From Caldilineaceae bacterium (lineage in GTDB: Bacteria > Chloroflexota > Anaerolineae > Caldilineales > Caldilineaceae): a stretch of 64,000 nt of DNA. Shown one piece after another: positions 40,701 through 48,200 of this stretch. Below the pieces are notes generated by a model, which searched no databases, was not told the DNA's origin, and was given only the letters and a program-made list of their open reading frames with translations. Position 1 is the stretch's first letter. Each line of letters begins with the position of its first letter. The stretch lies in contig JALHQH010000011.1 in the NCBI GenBank assembly GCA_022842065.1, forward strand, positions 62,001 through 126,000. The letters are read 5' to 3'. The position numbers were made by a program, and so were the translations under genes.

Positions 40701-41811
40701 CAACAGCAATGGGCTAGCGCTCTTCTACAAGGTGCCGGCGGGCGCTTACACCCTGCAGACCCAAGTGCCAGATGCAACTTATGTGGGGCAGCGGACCCTG
40801 GCCCAGATCACCCTGGCCGCCAATGGCAGTGCCGGTGAACACTTTGGCTTCCAACAGATCGGTACTGTCTCGGGCGCAATTTTTAGTGACCGCGATGGCA
40901 ATGGTCGCCAAGACGCTGGTGAAGGTGGGCTGGGTGGTGTCGTCGTTACGCTGAGCAGTCAAGCCGGTGCGACGACCGTAGCGGCAACAGTCGCTAGTAC
41001 CGCAGTCACCGCCAGTGATGGTACCTATCACTTCAGCGGCTTGCCCGCTGGTGACTTCCAGGTCAGCGTGACCCCGCCGACTGGTTATGTCGCGACCACC
41101 GCCAATCCCGTCAACTTCACCCTTGGTGCAAGCGGGGTAGACGCAGCGCGGGCCTTGAGCATGGGCTTCGCCACGATTGGTGATGTCAGCGGCCGCGTCT
41201 TCGCCGATCTCAACAAGAATGGCGTGCAGGAGCTCACTGAACTCGGCGTGAGCGGTGCTACTCTCCTGCTCAGCGGTAATGGCGTTAACCAGACGGTACA
41301 GAGCACAGTCGATGGCACCTTCCTGGTGACTGGCCTGCCCAATGGCAGTTACAGCGCCAACCTGACGCTGCCGCCCAACCACACGGCAACGACTGCGTTG
41401 GGGGCAACCGCGACGGTTGATGGCATCGGCGCGGTGACTCTGCGCTTTGGGGTGCGCCCCAACCTGCCCAACGCGGCCCCCGTGGTGGCACCTTTGGCCA
41501 ATGTCGCGTTCCTGCATGGACAACCGGTCGCGATCCAGGTCAATGCCAGTGATGTCGATGACACGGTACTGGCCTACAACGCAACGAATCTGCCCCCAGG
41601 ACTTACCATCGATCCGAACAGTGGGTTGATCAGTGGGCAGCTCGCGGTCGGCACTGCCGGTAACTACTTGATCACGGTGACGGTCACCGACCTGCAAGGG
41701 GCGAGCGGCCAAACCAGTTTTACCGTTGCAATCATGACGCCGACTGCTAACGATGAGGAAGCGGAGCCAGCCATGAAGCAACGGGTTTATCTGCCGCTGG
41801 TTGCGCGCTAA
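28705..41811 (+). CDS. Giant secreted modular protein 2 (propellers, Ig, SdrD-B modules)
   Basis: 4368 aa, starting at ATG 28705 with AAAGGAT upstream; signal peptide FFAAVLLLLGAGLMPGI, cut near residue 39. Modules in order: two large beta-domains separated by a Thr-rich linker (39-438), cadherin-like domain, three near-identical 98-aa YncE/propeller-like repeats (600-886), SbsA-like Ig, Cys-containing bacterial repeats, cadherin-like region, and Ig + seven FG-GAP blades + Cys repeat like the cassette in giant gene 1. Next come a second set of blade-like repeats with GGFVVTW motifs (about 2229-2632), an autotransporter-type 'KSGSGTLTLA' beta-strand segment (about 2890-3000), an Ig domain, a Thr/Pro linker of 20-aa units (3273-3650), six SdrD-B-like domains (DxDGDGxxD type) and a He_PIG-like Ig. 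It ends in QRVYLPLVAR. It is likely a cell-surface filament or adhesin. Confidence 0.9.
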   Translation: MSFSIKRFRSLFFAAVLLLLGAGLMPGIGRWGIPTVYGAPTSVTYYFEDIIHNGTSFASSSQTFTLTGNMVGQKINDFGSNLEGETGHSDGYMDSVYLQSRTGNVGGIAASAGYTFRAQRFDVWPSQNGGDNVLNPPQSITVIGKRNGSQVVSATVASAGYGQNPVALGGAWQRIDLTGTDFATTDIDTVEFVLNSPHNYLAVDNFVYSTLGLASPTATATATATNTSLPTATNTATATATNTPVPTATSTATPAATPNTPIDGITTFNSFPSTYTEYARTTNGASGFTATNLAGWDMSGYTTAGSNTFVIASENWGAGSDGALVYVALETGSQTITSVRFASNDGKLFDLNGIDFGYDSWQGAPATTFTFTGYVDGVPVSGATYTTAAVASFGNSGTWQRGITFTANIKFQGIDEFRITTANAVLTALDIDNINATNFRNPESAPTLTATGATPTFTQGSSTGVDLFSSVTAATNDSGQSFTSAVLTVSNVADTTEYLTIDGTDVALTNGASGTITGIGNYAVSVAGNTATVTLSGMTHSDANMGTLIDGMSYKNSDATLTTGSRVVTLVSVTDSGSSNNSATVNQQATVTLQAPAPALYYLSSDGSSTMLGATDALNRIKPDGTGGAVLKRSIHPAPGDLALDLANQRAFFLGATSTNSPGVYSVNLTSGTVFTVTTLPTGPFYGGITYDPVGGYIYYLSSDGSSTTLGATDALSRIKPDGTGGAVLKSSIHPAPGDLALDLANQRAFFLGATSTNSPGVYGVNLTSGAVFTVITLPTGPFYGGITYDPVGGYIYYLSSDGSSTTLGATDALNRIKPDGTGAAVLKSSIHPAPGDLALDLVNQRAFFLGATSTNSPGVYSVNLASGTVFTVTTLPTGPFYGGIVYTDETVPTFDGANSLPADDATAVTPTSSLALRFSESVIKGITGTFIIRDVTANTVLETLAYTDTQIAGWATNTLTITPSANLPANHEIAVQWRFGSIRDYYDNYVIANATDTTYNVTIGTASNADLTVNKTGNGTGTVTSLPAAIACGVTCTATFSSSLVVTLTATADVGSVFAGWSGACSGTGNCIVTMSAARAVTATFQIIESTQPYTGISGKAGTLHALGGYLSTITVAKAPTTLPRGIKLPLGQLSFIITGLPTGGTVQLSLYADSSLKVSSYYKRNRLTNAWVDIATAVAVADSTTTRVNFALTDGGPYDADGAANGTIVDPGGPSENLLTPLVRENTTFVTTLEPFTDTILIGTPNYAITGGSDQALFALDADSGLLTFIAAPDYDNPGTANVDSTGRPVYTVTVTINGATSGSQTHTLAVSLLDDPATTGVIQNLAGDYTTFSLNTPAYIDADPNSDTTGFALVGDSTASFANGTLTITQMSGPADGSFTFDGTTATAGGNDVISAGEDVSTNDSLALSITTVGTIDGSADGQNGNSLVIHFNGAATARYVEEILNGLLYTAPTGGVREFYVYVNDGAGATYGTSESVSFVMAGPTEPLTVNPAGTGSGKVTSDPVGIDCGNRCAYDFGSGLTVTLTATADSGSTFSGWSGECSGTGRCIITMAGVGACAADTVCVAGVLAAKVVTATFTADPITTPLILDRYSPIMHTVDVPLDSRVVLTYSAAIAAATVTSRTVAVHSMYQGLVTATHSISGNVVTVTPAQPFFAGELVYTSATTATANLTGTRPLTPTVWQFQTAAAASAGSLADGVNFGPADDATYALAWADADRDGDLDLAVGNNGGQNVLYLNQGDGSFDAGINFGTGSEPTWSLAWGDFDNDGDLDLAVGNSGAQSAVYPNNGDGTFGAAVNFGTEGDSTIGLAWGDFDGDGDLDLATGSDYAGVLYPNNGDGTFGTGINFGTGRTLAWGDFDNDGDLDLAAGSWGQNTLYHNNGDGTFGTGINFGSGSDATLSVAWGDFDGDGDLDLAAGNYSGQNEIYPNLGDGSLGSPRNFGTGSDSTRSLAVGDFDGDGDLDLAVGNENEQNVLYLNQGDGTFDTGLNFGTGNDATLSVAWGDADGDGDLDLAAGNYNEQNVLYRNVPPRLAVNKTGSGNGMVTSLPASIACGITCTADFAYSTVVTLTAVADSGSTFAGWFDACSGISNCTVTMTANSAVTATFTLSNSPTIMVGGLVSFTAGGGPIVVAPQLTLGDPTDGIREVRVAITPLESGDLLAFTATAGLTGTYNAATGILALTGNGTTAQWQSLLRTVTYNSTNPAPQQFTRQLGFTIVDLSDAGKAGTEFLVNVTTTGFQDEPSITALSDGGFVMVWQARAPAETPDDGESGDTRGVFGRRFDANGTVLGSEFQINTFTKNDQDTPVVAGLTGGGFVVVWESGEQKPVTDTIDYDDDITMRLYAADGTALGADLLVNSWRGNDSGSDDQDDPDVAALTDGGFVIVWESDEQDAGTTDGIYAQRFNVAGTKVGSEFRVNTTTADDQREPRIVGLTDGGFVVTWVSDEQAGSIDNDIYAQRYTAAGSPVGGEFLVNQTIIADQVTPFLGAMSDGGFIVTWTTENADDTSDVYFRRYNGAGTAITAETQVNSGTDGTEQSVSALRDGGFVIIFEAPNGVDSNGTGVFGQRYNAQSTKVGDAFQVNSLTAGNQDSPVVGPLAGGGFLVTWEGPPDSIDTDDNVYGQRFLPFAIAVTDALTLTITLVNDAPTFTNLDGDSVAWADVGNTVRVDQDGNATIGDTEFEALNGGNGDWAGATLTIQRASTAWSADLFAFDPTGSSFTIDTDALQVAGQTFATFTNSGGVLTINFTSTITTATTALVQAVLRHLTYRNDTPAADATLRFTLSDGNSNTTADVTVTSDTVYVTNNSDSATIDLSDGVSFSEAVAIALADTTGHQALLLSSAFAAPVTLAGDLALGEGLTVNAAAADGVTLSGSSITIASGFILTWTNASTSATIDSVLAGTGGLIKSGSGTLTLAAHNSATGTITVAAGTLLVTGRLADSSNVVVVNGSTLGGNGTVGAVVVQPNGTLAPGSGLALFTVNDGLTMAANSVLAVALNGSTPGTDYDQIVVTGTVNLTDANLTLDLSNFTPGGSSFTLIDNDGSDPINGTLTGLAQGATFSTAGFTFQLSYTGGDGNDLVLTMIQPLTVGMTGAGSGTVTSLPAGIACGITCTANFAYNTVVTLTAVADSGSTFSGWSGECSGTGDCVVNMAGVGPCSGFSVCIAIASPNKVVTATFALDPITTTLTLTTMPNPVTAQDALTLTATLAPIGTGTVQFYVDGATFGAAQTLVAGAAQLLTTTLPAGTYVITAGYSGDGLYLPSVSSVVTQTVTAPPTPTPTVTPTPTTTNTPLPPTATATATETALPTATATATATNTPEPTMTSTLQPTATETEIPEPTATGTLQPTATATSTPEPTMTGTLQPTATATETSTPEPTMTGTLQPTATATETSTPEPTMTGTLQPTATATETETPEPTMTGTLQPTATATETETPEPTMTGTLQPTATATETSTPEPTMTGTLQPTATATETETPEPTMTGTLQPTATATETETPEPTMTGTLQPTATATETSTPESTATGTLQPTATATETSTPESTATGTLQPTATATETSTPEPTMTGTLQPTATATETSTPEPTMTGTLQPTATATETSTPEPTMTGTLQPTATATETSTPAPTATGTLQPTATATETETPEPTASSTATPTATGTPAAGSITGLLFVDRNGNGDQESGEPGVTAATVTLFNSTGQLARVTTDNNGSYQFIDLTPGLYTVVAAAPVEWVAQGSTTSNVNLGSGDVAVRNFGYQARGTLTGVIFRDLDGDGRQAHAESGVAGVTIQLFQNTQLLTTTLSSADGSYQFAALLPGNYLVVMTPPADFVAVTGVQQPVALAPDSAVNLSFGLQPVSTIAGVVYDDSNGDGVRQNSEAGIPNAAIALFTAGPDGVFRTGDEVPVGSMSSGADGSYSFVNQAVGAYAVQLTTPTGYTSTSPSQVVINLAQFWTAVANFGNQTVNTVAATTFEDRNNNGMQEPNEPPLAGLPVVLAPQLQSAAVTAVYSATTNSNGLALFYKVPAGAYTLQTQVPDATYVGQRTLAQITLAANGSAGEHFGFQQIGTVSGAIFSDRDGNGRQDAGEGGLGGVVVTLSSQAGATTVAATVASTAVTASDGTYHFSGLPAGDFQVSVTPPTGYVATTANPVNFTLGASGVDAARALSMGFATIGDVSGRVFADLNKNGVQELTELGVSGATLLLSGNGVNQTVQSTVDGTFLVTGLPNGSYSANLTLPPNHTATTALGATATVDGIGAVTLRFGVRPNLPNAAPVVAPLANVAFLHGQPVAIQVNASDVDDTVLAYNATNLPPGLTIDPNSGLISGQLAVGTAGNYLITVTVTDLQGASGQTSFTVAIMTPTANDEEAEPAMKQRVYLPLVAR
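30505..31362. repeat. Three tandem 294-bp repeats in giant gene 2
   Basis: TACTATCTTTCGAGTGATGG begins copies at 30505, 30799 and 31093, exactly 294 bp (98 codons) apart. The copies differ at only a handful of positions, showing recent amplification. The encoded repeat (YYLSSDGSST...GGITYDPVGG) looks like propeller blades. Confidence 0.92.
38521..39655. repeat. Thr/Pro-coding array of 60-bp units in giant gene 2
   Basis: After an irregular start, units encoding [20 protein letters not shown] repeat about 15 times (38700-39600). Variants alternate TETST/TETET and PTMTG/STATG. It differs in period and sequence from the 30-bp array of giant gene 1. Confidence 0.92.
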
Positions 41812-41817
41812 CTAATT

Positions 41818-41867
41818 AATCGACTGGGTTAGTGGCGAGGCAGGCCTCGCCACTACCGCAGTCGATT
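41818..41867. terminator. Long hairpin just after giant gene 2
   Basis: AATCGACTG (41818) pairs with CAGTCGATT (41859-41867), and the inner AGTGGCGAGG pairs with CCTCGCCACT. The hairpin begins 6 bp after the stop codon. Its inner stem shares GTGGCGAGG with the element inserted in hypF, so it may be a relative of that palindrome used as a transcription stop. There is no U-run. Confidence 0.55.
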
Positions 41868-41934
41868 CGGCCTGTTTGTTTAGTCCGCCGCTAACCAGTG
41901 TCAACTCATTGCTTAATTTCCATATAGTACTACC

Positions 41935-41990
41935 GTACCGACAAATTCAGCCTTTTGTCTGATTAAGTAAGTCACACATGCGGTTATCCT
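41935..41990 (+). promoter_or_regulatory. Shared upstream control block of giant gene 3 (P3)
   Basis: GTACCGACAAATTCAGCC (41935) is nearly identical to P1. TTAAGT (41963-41968) and TATCCT (41985-41990) keep the 16-bp spacing. Further upstream TTTAGTCCGC (41879) also matches the region before P2 (28399). The leader to the ATG at 42265 is about 270 nt and contains one small hairpin (CGCGACTG/CAGTCGCG, 42136-42167). Confidence 0.6.
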
Positions 41991-42264
41991 ATGGTCGGTT
42001 AATGTTGTGTCGCAGGCTGAAAATGGCTTCATTCCTCATCTTATCTTTATTGCTAGCTCTCTTCTGTCATCGCATCACTATATCATCATGCCAATAAAAT
42101 AGCTGATTATTCCAGATTCTAGCTGCAGATTCAGCCGCGACTGCTTGTGATTTGTCAACCAGTCGCGACCGTGCGTCAAAAGCTAGTAAAAGGTCATCCA
42201 AAAAATAAAGTCTATCCGGTCAAGCGGCTGCTTTTTAAACAGGATTCAAGAGGATTACTAACCC

Positions 42265-45200
42265 ATGGTGCACCGTTTGCTGCGCGCAGTTAACCGTAAA
42301 TACAGTAAAACAACTATTGCTCATTCGTTTTATCAATTTTTATTATTACTCCTCTGCTTTGGTTTTTGTACCCTTGGCCTCTCATTCGCAACCTCCGTTG
42401 CTGCAGCCACGAATCCTGCCGGCGATTTAAAAATCGAAGTCATTACGGCCTACAACTTTGTCGTCGATTCTAATGTTGAATCGCCGTCAACCTACGCCCC
42501 CGAAGCGGCTACGATCGGTGCGAAGGTTTGTAATACAGGTGCCAACGATTTGAGTGATGTGTTTATTCACATCGGTAACTTTGATCCCAACAATGATACA
42601 AATGGCAGTGATAGTACACCAGGGATCTATCCAGCGGTTACCAACCCAAGCACCGGGCAGGTTGGCACCTTTACCTTAGTGCATGAAGGTGGCAGCGCTG
42701 GTAATAAAGATGCCAGCCGTTACATTAGCAAGGTTGCTGCAGGCGATTGTGTCGCCCAGTACTGGCTCATCAGTTATCCACGGCTAGACGCCAATGGCAA
42801 TTCTGTCACCCGTGGGATCCAACCGAACGACGATCTGGTTTTAAACTACGACATTTGGGCAAGCGCCAACGATAACGGGACCACCTTACAGGCCGATGTT
42901 ACGCGCAAAGCCACCATGCGCAATGAAATTTCGGCAGCCGCGAACAAAATTTGGCCCAACGGCGATAACAAGGTGCCGGAGCTCTACCGGCAGGCCATTG
43001 CGCAAGTTGCGGGCTGGGATACCATTACCCCCAGCGGTGGTAGCGCTGTCTACCCTGGGGAAAGCGTGCGTACAGAAGGGATTTGGTATGATTTTGGCAC
43101 AGCCGTGCATGGCTTTGACAATAATGGTGATCTCATCCCTGATCAGAATGCATGGGTGCAACCGGTTGGTGACCCAGGCGAGCATGATCATGGTTGTTTT
43201 CGGCTGTTGCGCACCTATGGTCTGGTGATTGTCAAACTAAAAACAGGTGGGGAACAGCTGATCCCCTTTGAGGACCAACTCTATTTCGAAAATTTACCGG
43301 ACAATACGGGCGTGGTCGGCCTGGTCTTTTATGAATATGGCGCGCTGAATGGCGTCTGTACGGCCGATCTGACTCCTTATCAAGAAGTGTCGTCCGGCTA
43401 TGATAATGAAAAATTTAATGGCGATTATGGCCATTATGTGCCACCATTGAACAGCAACGAGCCAGAGGTCGCCCTGAGTAAGACCGTTGACCAAAGTTTA
43501 ATTGGTCCTGGCTTACCCGCCACCCTCAGTTATACACTCAACATCAGCAACACCGGGCCAGTGGCGGCCGGCGATCCGGCTTATGGCATTCCCTTAGTGA
43601 TTCAGGAAAGCATTCCGGCGGGCACTATCTATGTAGCTGGTAGTGCCGATGATGCCATCAACCTGGCCGGTGGCACGATTAATGCCCGCGTCCTCTACTC
43701 GACTGACCAGGGCGCGACCTGGACCGTAACCGAACCCGCTGCCGCCGGCGTGACGAATCTACAGTGGTGGCTTACTTCACCCTTCCCTGCTGGCGCAACC
43801 GGCAGCGTTACCTTTCAGATCACCGTCCCCACTGGCTACGCCAACCCTTTGGTGACCAACACAGCCGGCCTGAGTTTTGGTAACGGCCCCATTATACTCG
43901 AAGATGGCGCGACAACTTTCCTCGTGGGTAACAACAGCCTCGGTGACATTGTGTTTCAAGATAATGGCACCGGTAGCCTCTTTGCCAACGGTGGCAAAGA
44001 CAGTGGTGAAAGTGGCATCGCCAATGTCACTGTTACGCTTTACTACGACCTGAATGGCGACGGCGCGCTGGATGTAGACGACATTGCCTGGGGTAGTGCC
44101 ACCACAGATGGCAGTGGCCTCTATGGCTTTAGCGCCTTGCCCGACGGCAAATATCTAGTCGTTTTAGATCAAACCGATCCAGATCTGTCCAGCGGTTGGG
44201 CCAAGACTCGACCTGCCACCCAAGCCATCAGCCTTGATCCAACGCGCACGAACAGCAGTGCCGTTACCGATCTCACGGCGGACTTTGGCTTTGCGCCGGC
44301 ATTGGTGATGACCAAGACATTGAGCGGCAGCAGCCCCATTTATGAAGGGGAACAGGCCACCTACAACATCAAAATCACCAATCGGCTTCCCGGCAGCGGC
44401 AGCGCACAAGATAGCGTCTGTGCCTATACCGTCTGGTCAGGCACCGAAGATAGCCGCACCAGTGGCTTGGCCGACAATCAACATTTTGATCTGTTTGCCA
44501 ACGTCTTTGGTGCCGGTGGTCCGGACGGCAACTATGCCGAATCTCCCTACACCAATTCCAAAGATTCGGTAGCCGGCACTTCCTTTACGATTGGTACGCC
44601 CAACGGTACCCTCGTCAAGGTGGAAGCAATTTTCTCGATCTACCTGACGGGCGCGCTCACCGATGATTATGCACAAGCCTTACTCTATTTCAATAATACA
44701 CAAGTTGGCACGACCAACGTCTTTACATCTGCGCAACTCAATGCCTTTGCGGGCGGCAAAGCCAAGCAAGGTTTGTTAACATGGAATGTGACCAGCCTGC
44801 GTAGTTGGGCTTGGTCCGACTTTGCCGGCGATCTTGATCTACAATTTGATGCGCTAAAAAGTGGTGCCACTGATGGCCCTAAGATCTATCTGGATACAAT
44901 CGGTTTTCGTGTGACGACGAATCAAATGTGTGCCTCGACCCCAAGCACCATTATCACGACCCTTCCCCTCAGCGACACCTATGATGCCGCCGGCTTGACA
45001 TTCGTTGAAGCCGATCCGCCGGTGGACAGCGCCACCCCAGCCGGGAGTCTGCAATGGGACAATGTCGGTCCACTTTATCCCGGCCAAACCAAAACGATTA
45101 CCGTGACTTTCGTGGCCCAACACCCCCTGACCAATCCGATCCCGGTCACGAACCGGATTGACGCCGAGCACAGCGTCTTTGGTGACAGCAGCCTAGCCAA

Positions 45201-48200
45201 CCGCGCTGCCGCCACGTCCACGGTTTCGTTGGTCGCCACCGGTTCAATTACGGGTGTGCTCTGGAATGACGTTGACAGTGACGGCTGGCAGGGCACGCCC
45301 GGCTACGAAAACACCGACGGCAAGCTGCCGAATGTCACGGTCAGCCTCTACGCTTGTAAAGACGCTAGCAGCAATCTAATCACAAGTGCAACGAATCACT
45401 CGTGTAGTTTCTACAGCGGCACTTGGCAACTGTTGAGCACCCAACGCACCAGCAGTAAGGGCAGCTATAACTTCAACCATCTCCGCAATGGTTACTATTA
45501 CGTCAGCGTTGACCAGGCTACCATTCCCGGCACTGACACCCAGAAAGGTGACCCCAACAAGACGAGTGGGGTTTGTACCACCTGCGACAATCTATCCAAT
45601 GCGACCGGGGATAATCTGAATGTCTTCCTGGGGCAAATTACCAATGCCAACGATGTCACGAACATTAACTTTGGCTACAATGTACCGGCCGCGCTTTATG
45701 GCTTAGTCTGGGAAGATAGTGACGGTGATGGTCTTCAGGAAAGTGGCGAAACAGGGATCAACGGCGTTACGGTGACCCTCTACAACAGCGCCTGTAACAC
45801 GTCGCAGGGGACGACCACAACGGATACAGCCGGGAACTACAGTTTCGGCAATCTGACTAATAGCACAACTTATTGTGTCAAGGTTTCAACCGGCACCTTA
45901 CCTGCCGGTGGTAATTGGGGTGAAACAGCGGAGACAGATAGCAGCGTCAATAATCAGATCGCCGTCACCGGCCAGACGGGTGTCATTTCTGGTTCGCACA
46001 ACTTTGGCTTTCACCAGAGTGGCACATCGACTATTGGTGATACCGTTTACTACGATTGGGATGGCAATGGCAGCCAGGATCTCACTGAATCCGGGATCGC
46101 AAACGTGGTACTCTACCTCTATGAAGATGAGGACAACGATGGTAATGTTGATAGTGGCATCGATGCGGTCGTGATGACCCAGACCACCAGCAGCACTGGT
46201 GCCTATCTCTTTACAGGGTTACCAGCCGGCACCTATATCGTATCCCTTGCTGACGCAGCGCCCGGCTTCCCCACCCATGTGGTACAGACCGCCGATCCTG
46301 AAGAAAGCGGCATCTGCGTTAGCTGTGATAATGTCGGTCGCGCCAGTGTTAACGGCAGCAATAGTGACTTGACCCAAGATTTCGGTTATCAACCCTACGG
46401 CACCGGTTCGATTGGGGATACCGTCTGGTATGACCACAACAATAATGGCCTGCAAAGTGGCATTGATGAACATGGCATTCCTGGGGTCACGGTTGAGCTC
46501 TGGATGGACCGCAATTTGGACGGCAACTACATGTTTGTCTTGACCCAGACCACCGATCTCAATGGTTATTATCTATTCACCGCTCTGCCCGATGGTCTCT
46601 ATCAGGTGCGGGTGGACAAGGCTGATCCGGCGCTGCCGACCGATGCCTTTGGCGATCCCCCGCTGCCGACACTGCCACTGAGCAACACCATTACCATTAG
46701 CGGCAGCAATCAACTGCTGACCAGCGATTTTGGCTTTACACTTTTGGGTGCCATTGGGGATACTGTTTATTGGGATGCGAATGGTAACGCCCAACAAGAT
46801 TGGGGTGAAGGCGGGGTTGCCGGGGTCGGCGTGACCTTACGCAACAGCACCATCATGACGACGACCGATGGCACCGTCTGGCCAGTGAACAGCTATGTGA
46901 CGACCACGGTGACGGCGGATGGTAGTGGCAGCAACCCACTCGGTTACTATCTCTTTAAGCATTTGCCCCCTGGTAAGTATACTATCAGCGTTGATCCAAC
47001 CGGCCCGCTCAACGGCGCGCAGCAAACGGGCGATCCTGATCGTGATGGCACGGCCTGCGCTGACAATAGTTATCCAGCCATGCCTGCTTGTGACCACCAA
47101 GCCACCATCCAAATCACCTATGGTACAAACTTCATGGGGGCCGACTTTGGCTATCAGGCCCCAGGTGCCTTTGGTGACTATGTGTGGTTTGATCAAGATG
47201 GCGACGGCACCCAAGATGCCGGCGAGATCGGGATTGCCAATGTCCTGATGAGCGCAACGACAAGCAACAATGTCACCGTCAATGGCGTCAATTACGCTGC
47301 TGGCACAACCGTGACAACGACCACGGACTATAATGGCCACTATAGCTTTAGCAACTTGATCGCCAACGGTGGCACCGCGACCTGGACAGTTGCGGTCACC
47401 ACACCACCAAACATGAACCCTACCTATGATGCTGATGGGACGATCGATGGCAGCACAACGGTCGCGATTAACAGCAGCGGCCTGGTCAGTGCCGTCGGTG
47501 GCAACAGTTGCACGAATTGTGCATTGACCGTTGACTTTGGCTATGAATTAGCTGGCCCCTACGGTGTCAGTGGTGCGCTCTGTCTGGAAGCCGATGGCAG
47601 CAGCAATGGCTTGTGCGGGAATGGTACCGATACCCAGGTGGTGACTTACACCGTCTATCTATACAATAATGCTGGTCAATATCTAGGTGCCACGACGACC
47701 GCTGCCAATGGCGCTTACACGTTTACCAACCTAATTACTGATACCTACCATCTGATCGTCCGCACCACCCTGCCCCCCCTCGATGCCGTCGATGTGACGA
47801 CGACCGCGGCTGATACACCGGCAATTACCCTGATGCGTACGAGCGCGAACGTCTATCAAACCGTCCCTGTCGACGCAACAACCGCCGCTAGTGATGGCGG
47901 TATAGCGGCAAATCAGGTCGAACAGGTTGATTTTGCCTTTCTCAGTAATGTAGCCTATGACTATGGTGATCTACCCTCACCTTACAATACAAGTCTGACC
48001 GGCAATCCGAGCGGCCCACGGCACGACACGGATGGTTCCCCCACCCTCTATTTGGGCAACAGTGCACCTGATAGTGAAAATAACGGCATCGCCAGTACGA
48101 GTGCCGATAGTGACGGTGCCGACGAAGAAGGCGTGACACCGACGAATTTCACTGGCTGGACCACTGGGGCGAATGGGGGCGCGGTGACCGCCGTCGTCCA

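Noticed and set aside
27600..41811. LPXTG-type sortase signal in the YLPLVAR tail
   Set aside because: There is no LPxTG-like motif followed by a membrane helix and basic residues; the tail is the last seven residues. No sortase gene was seen in the window.
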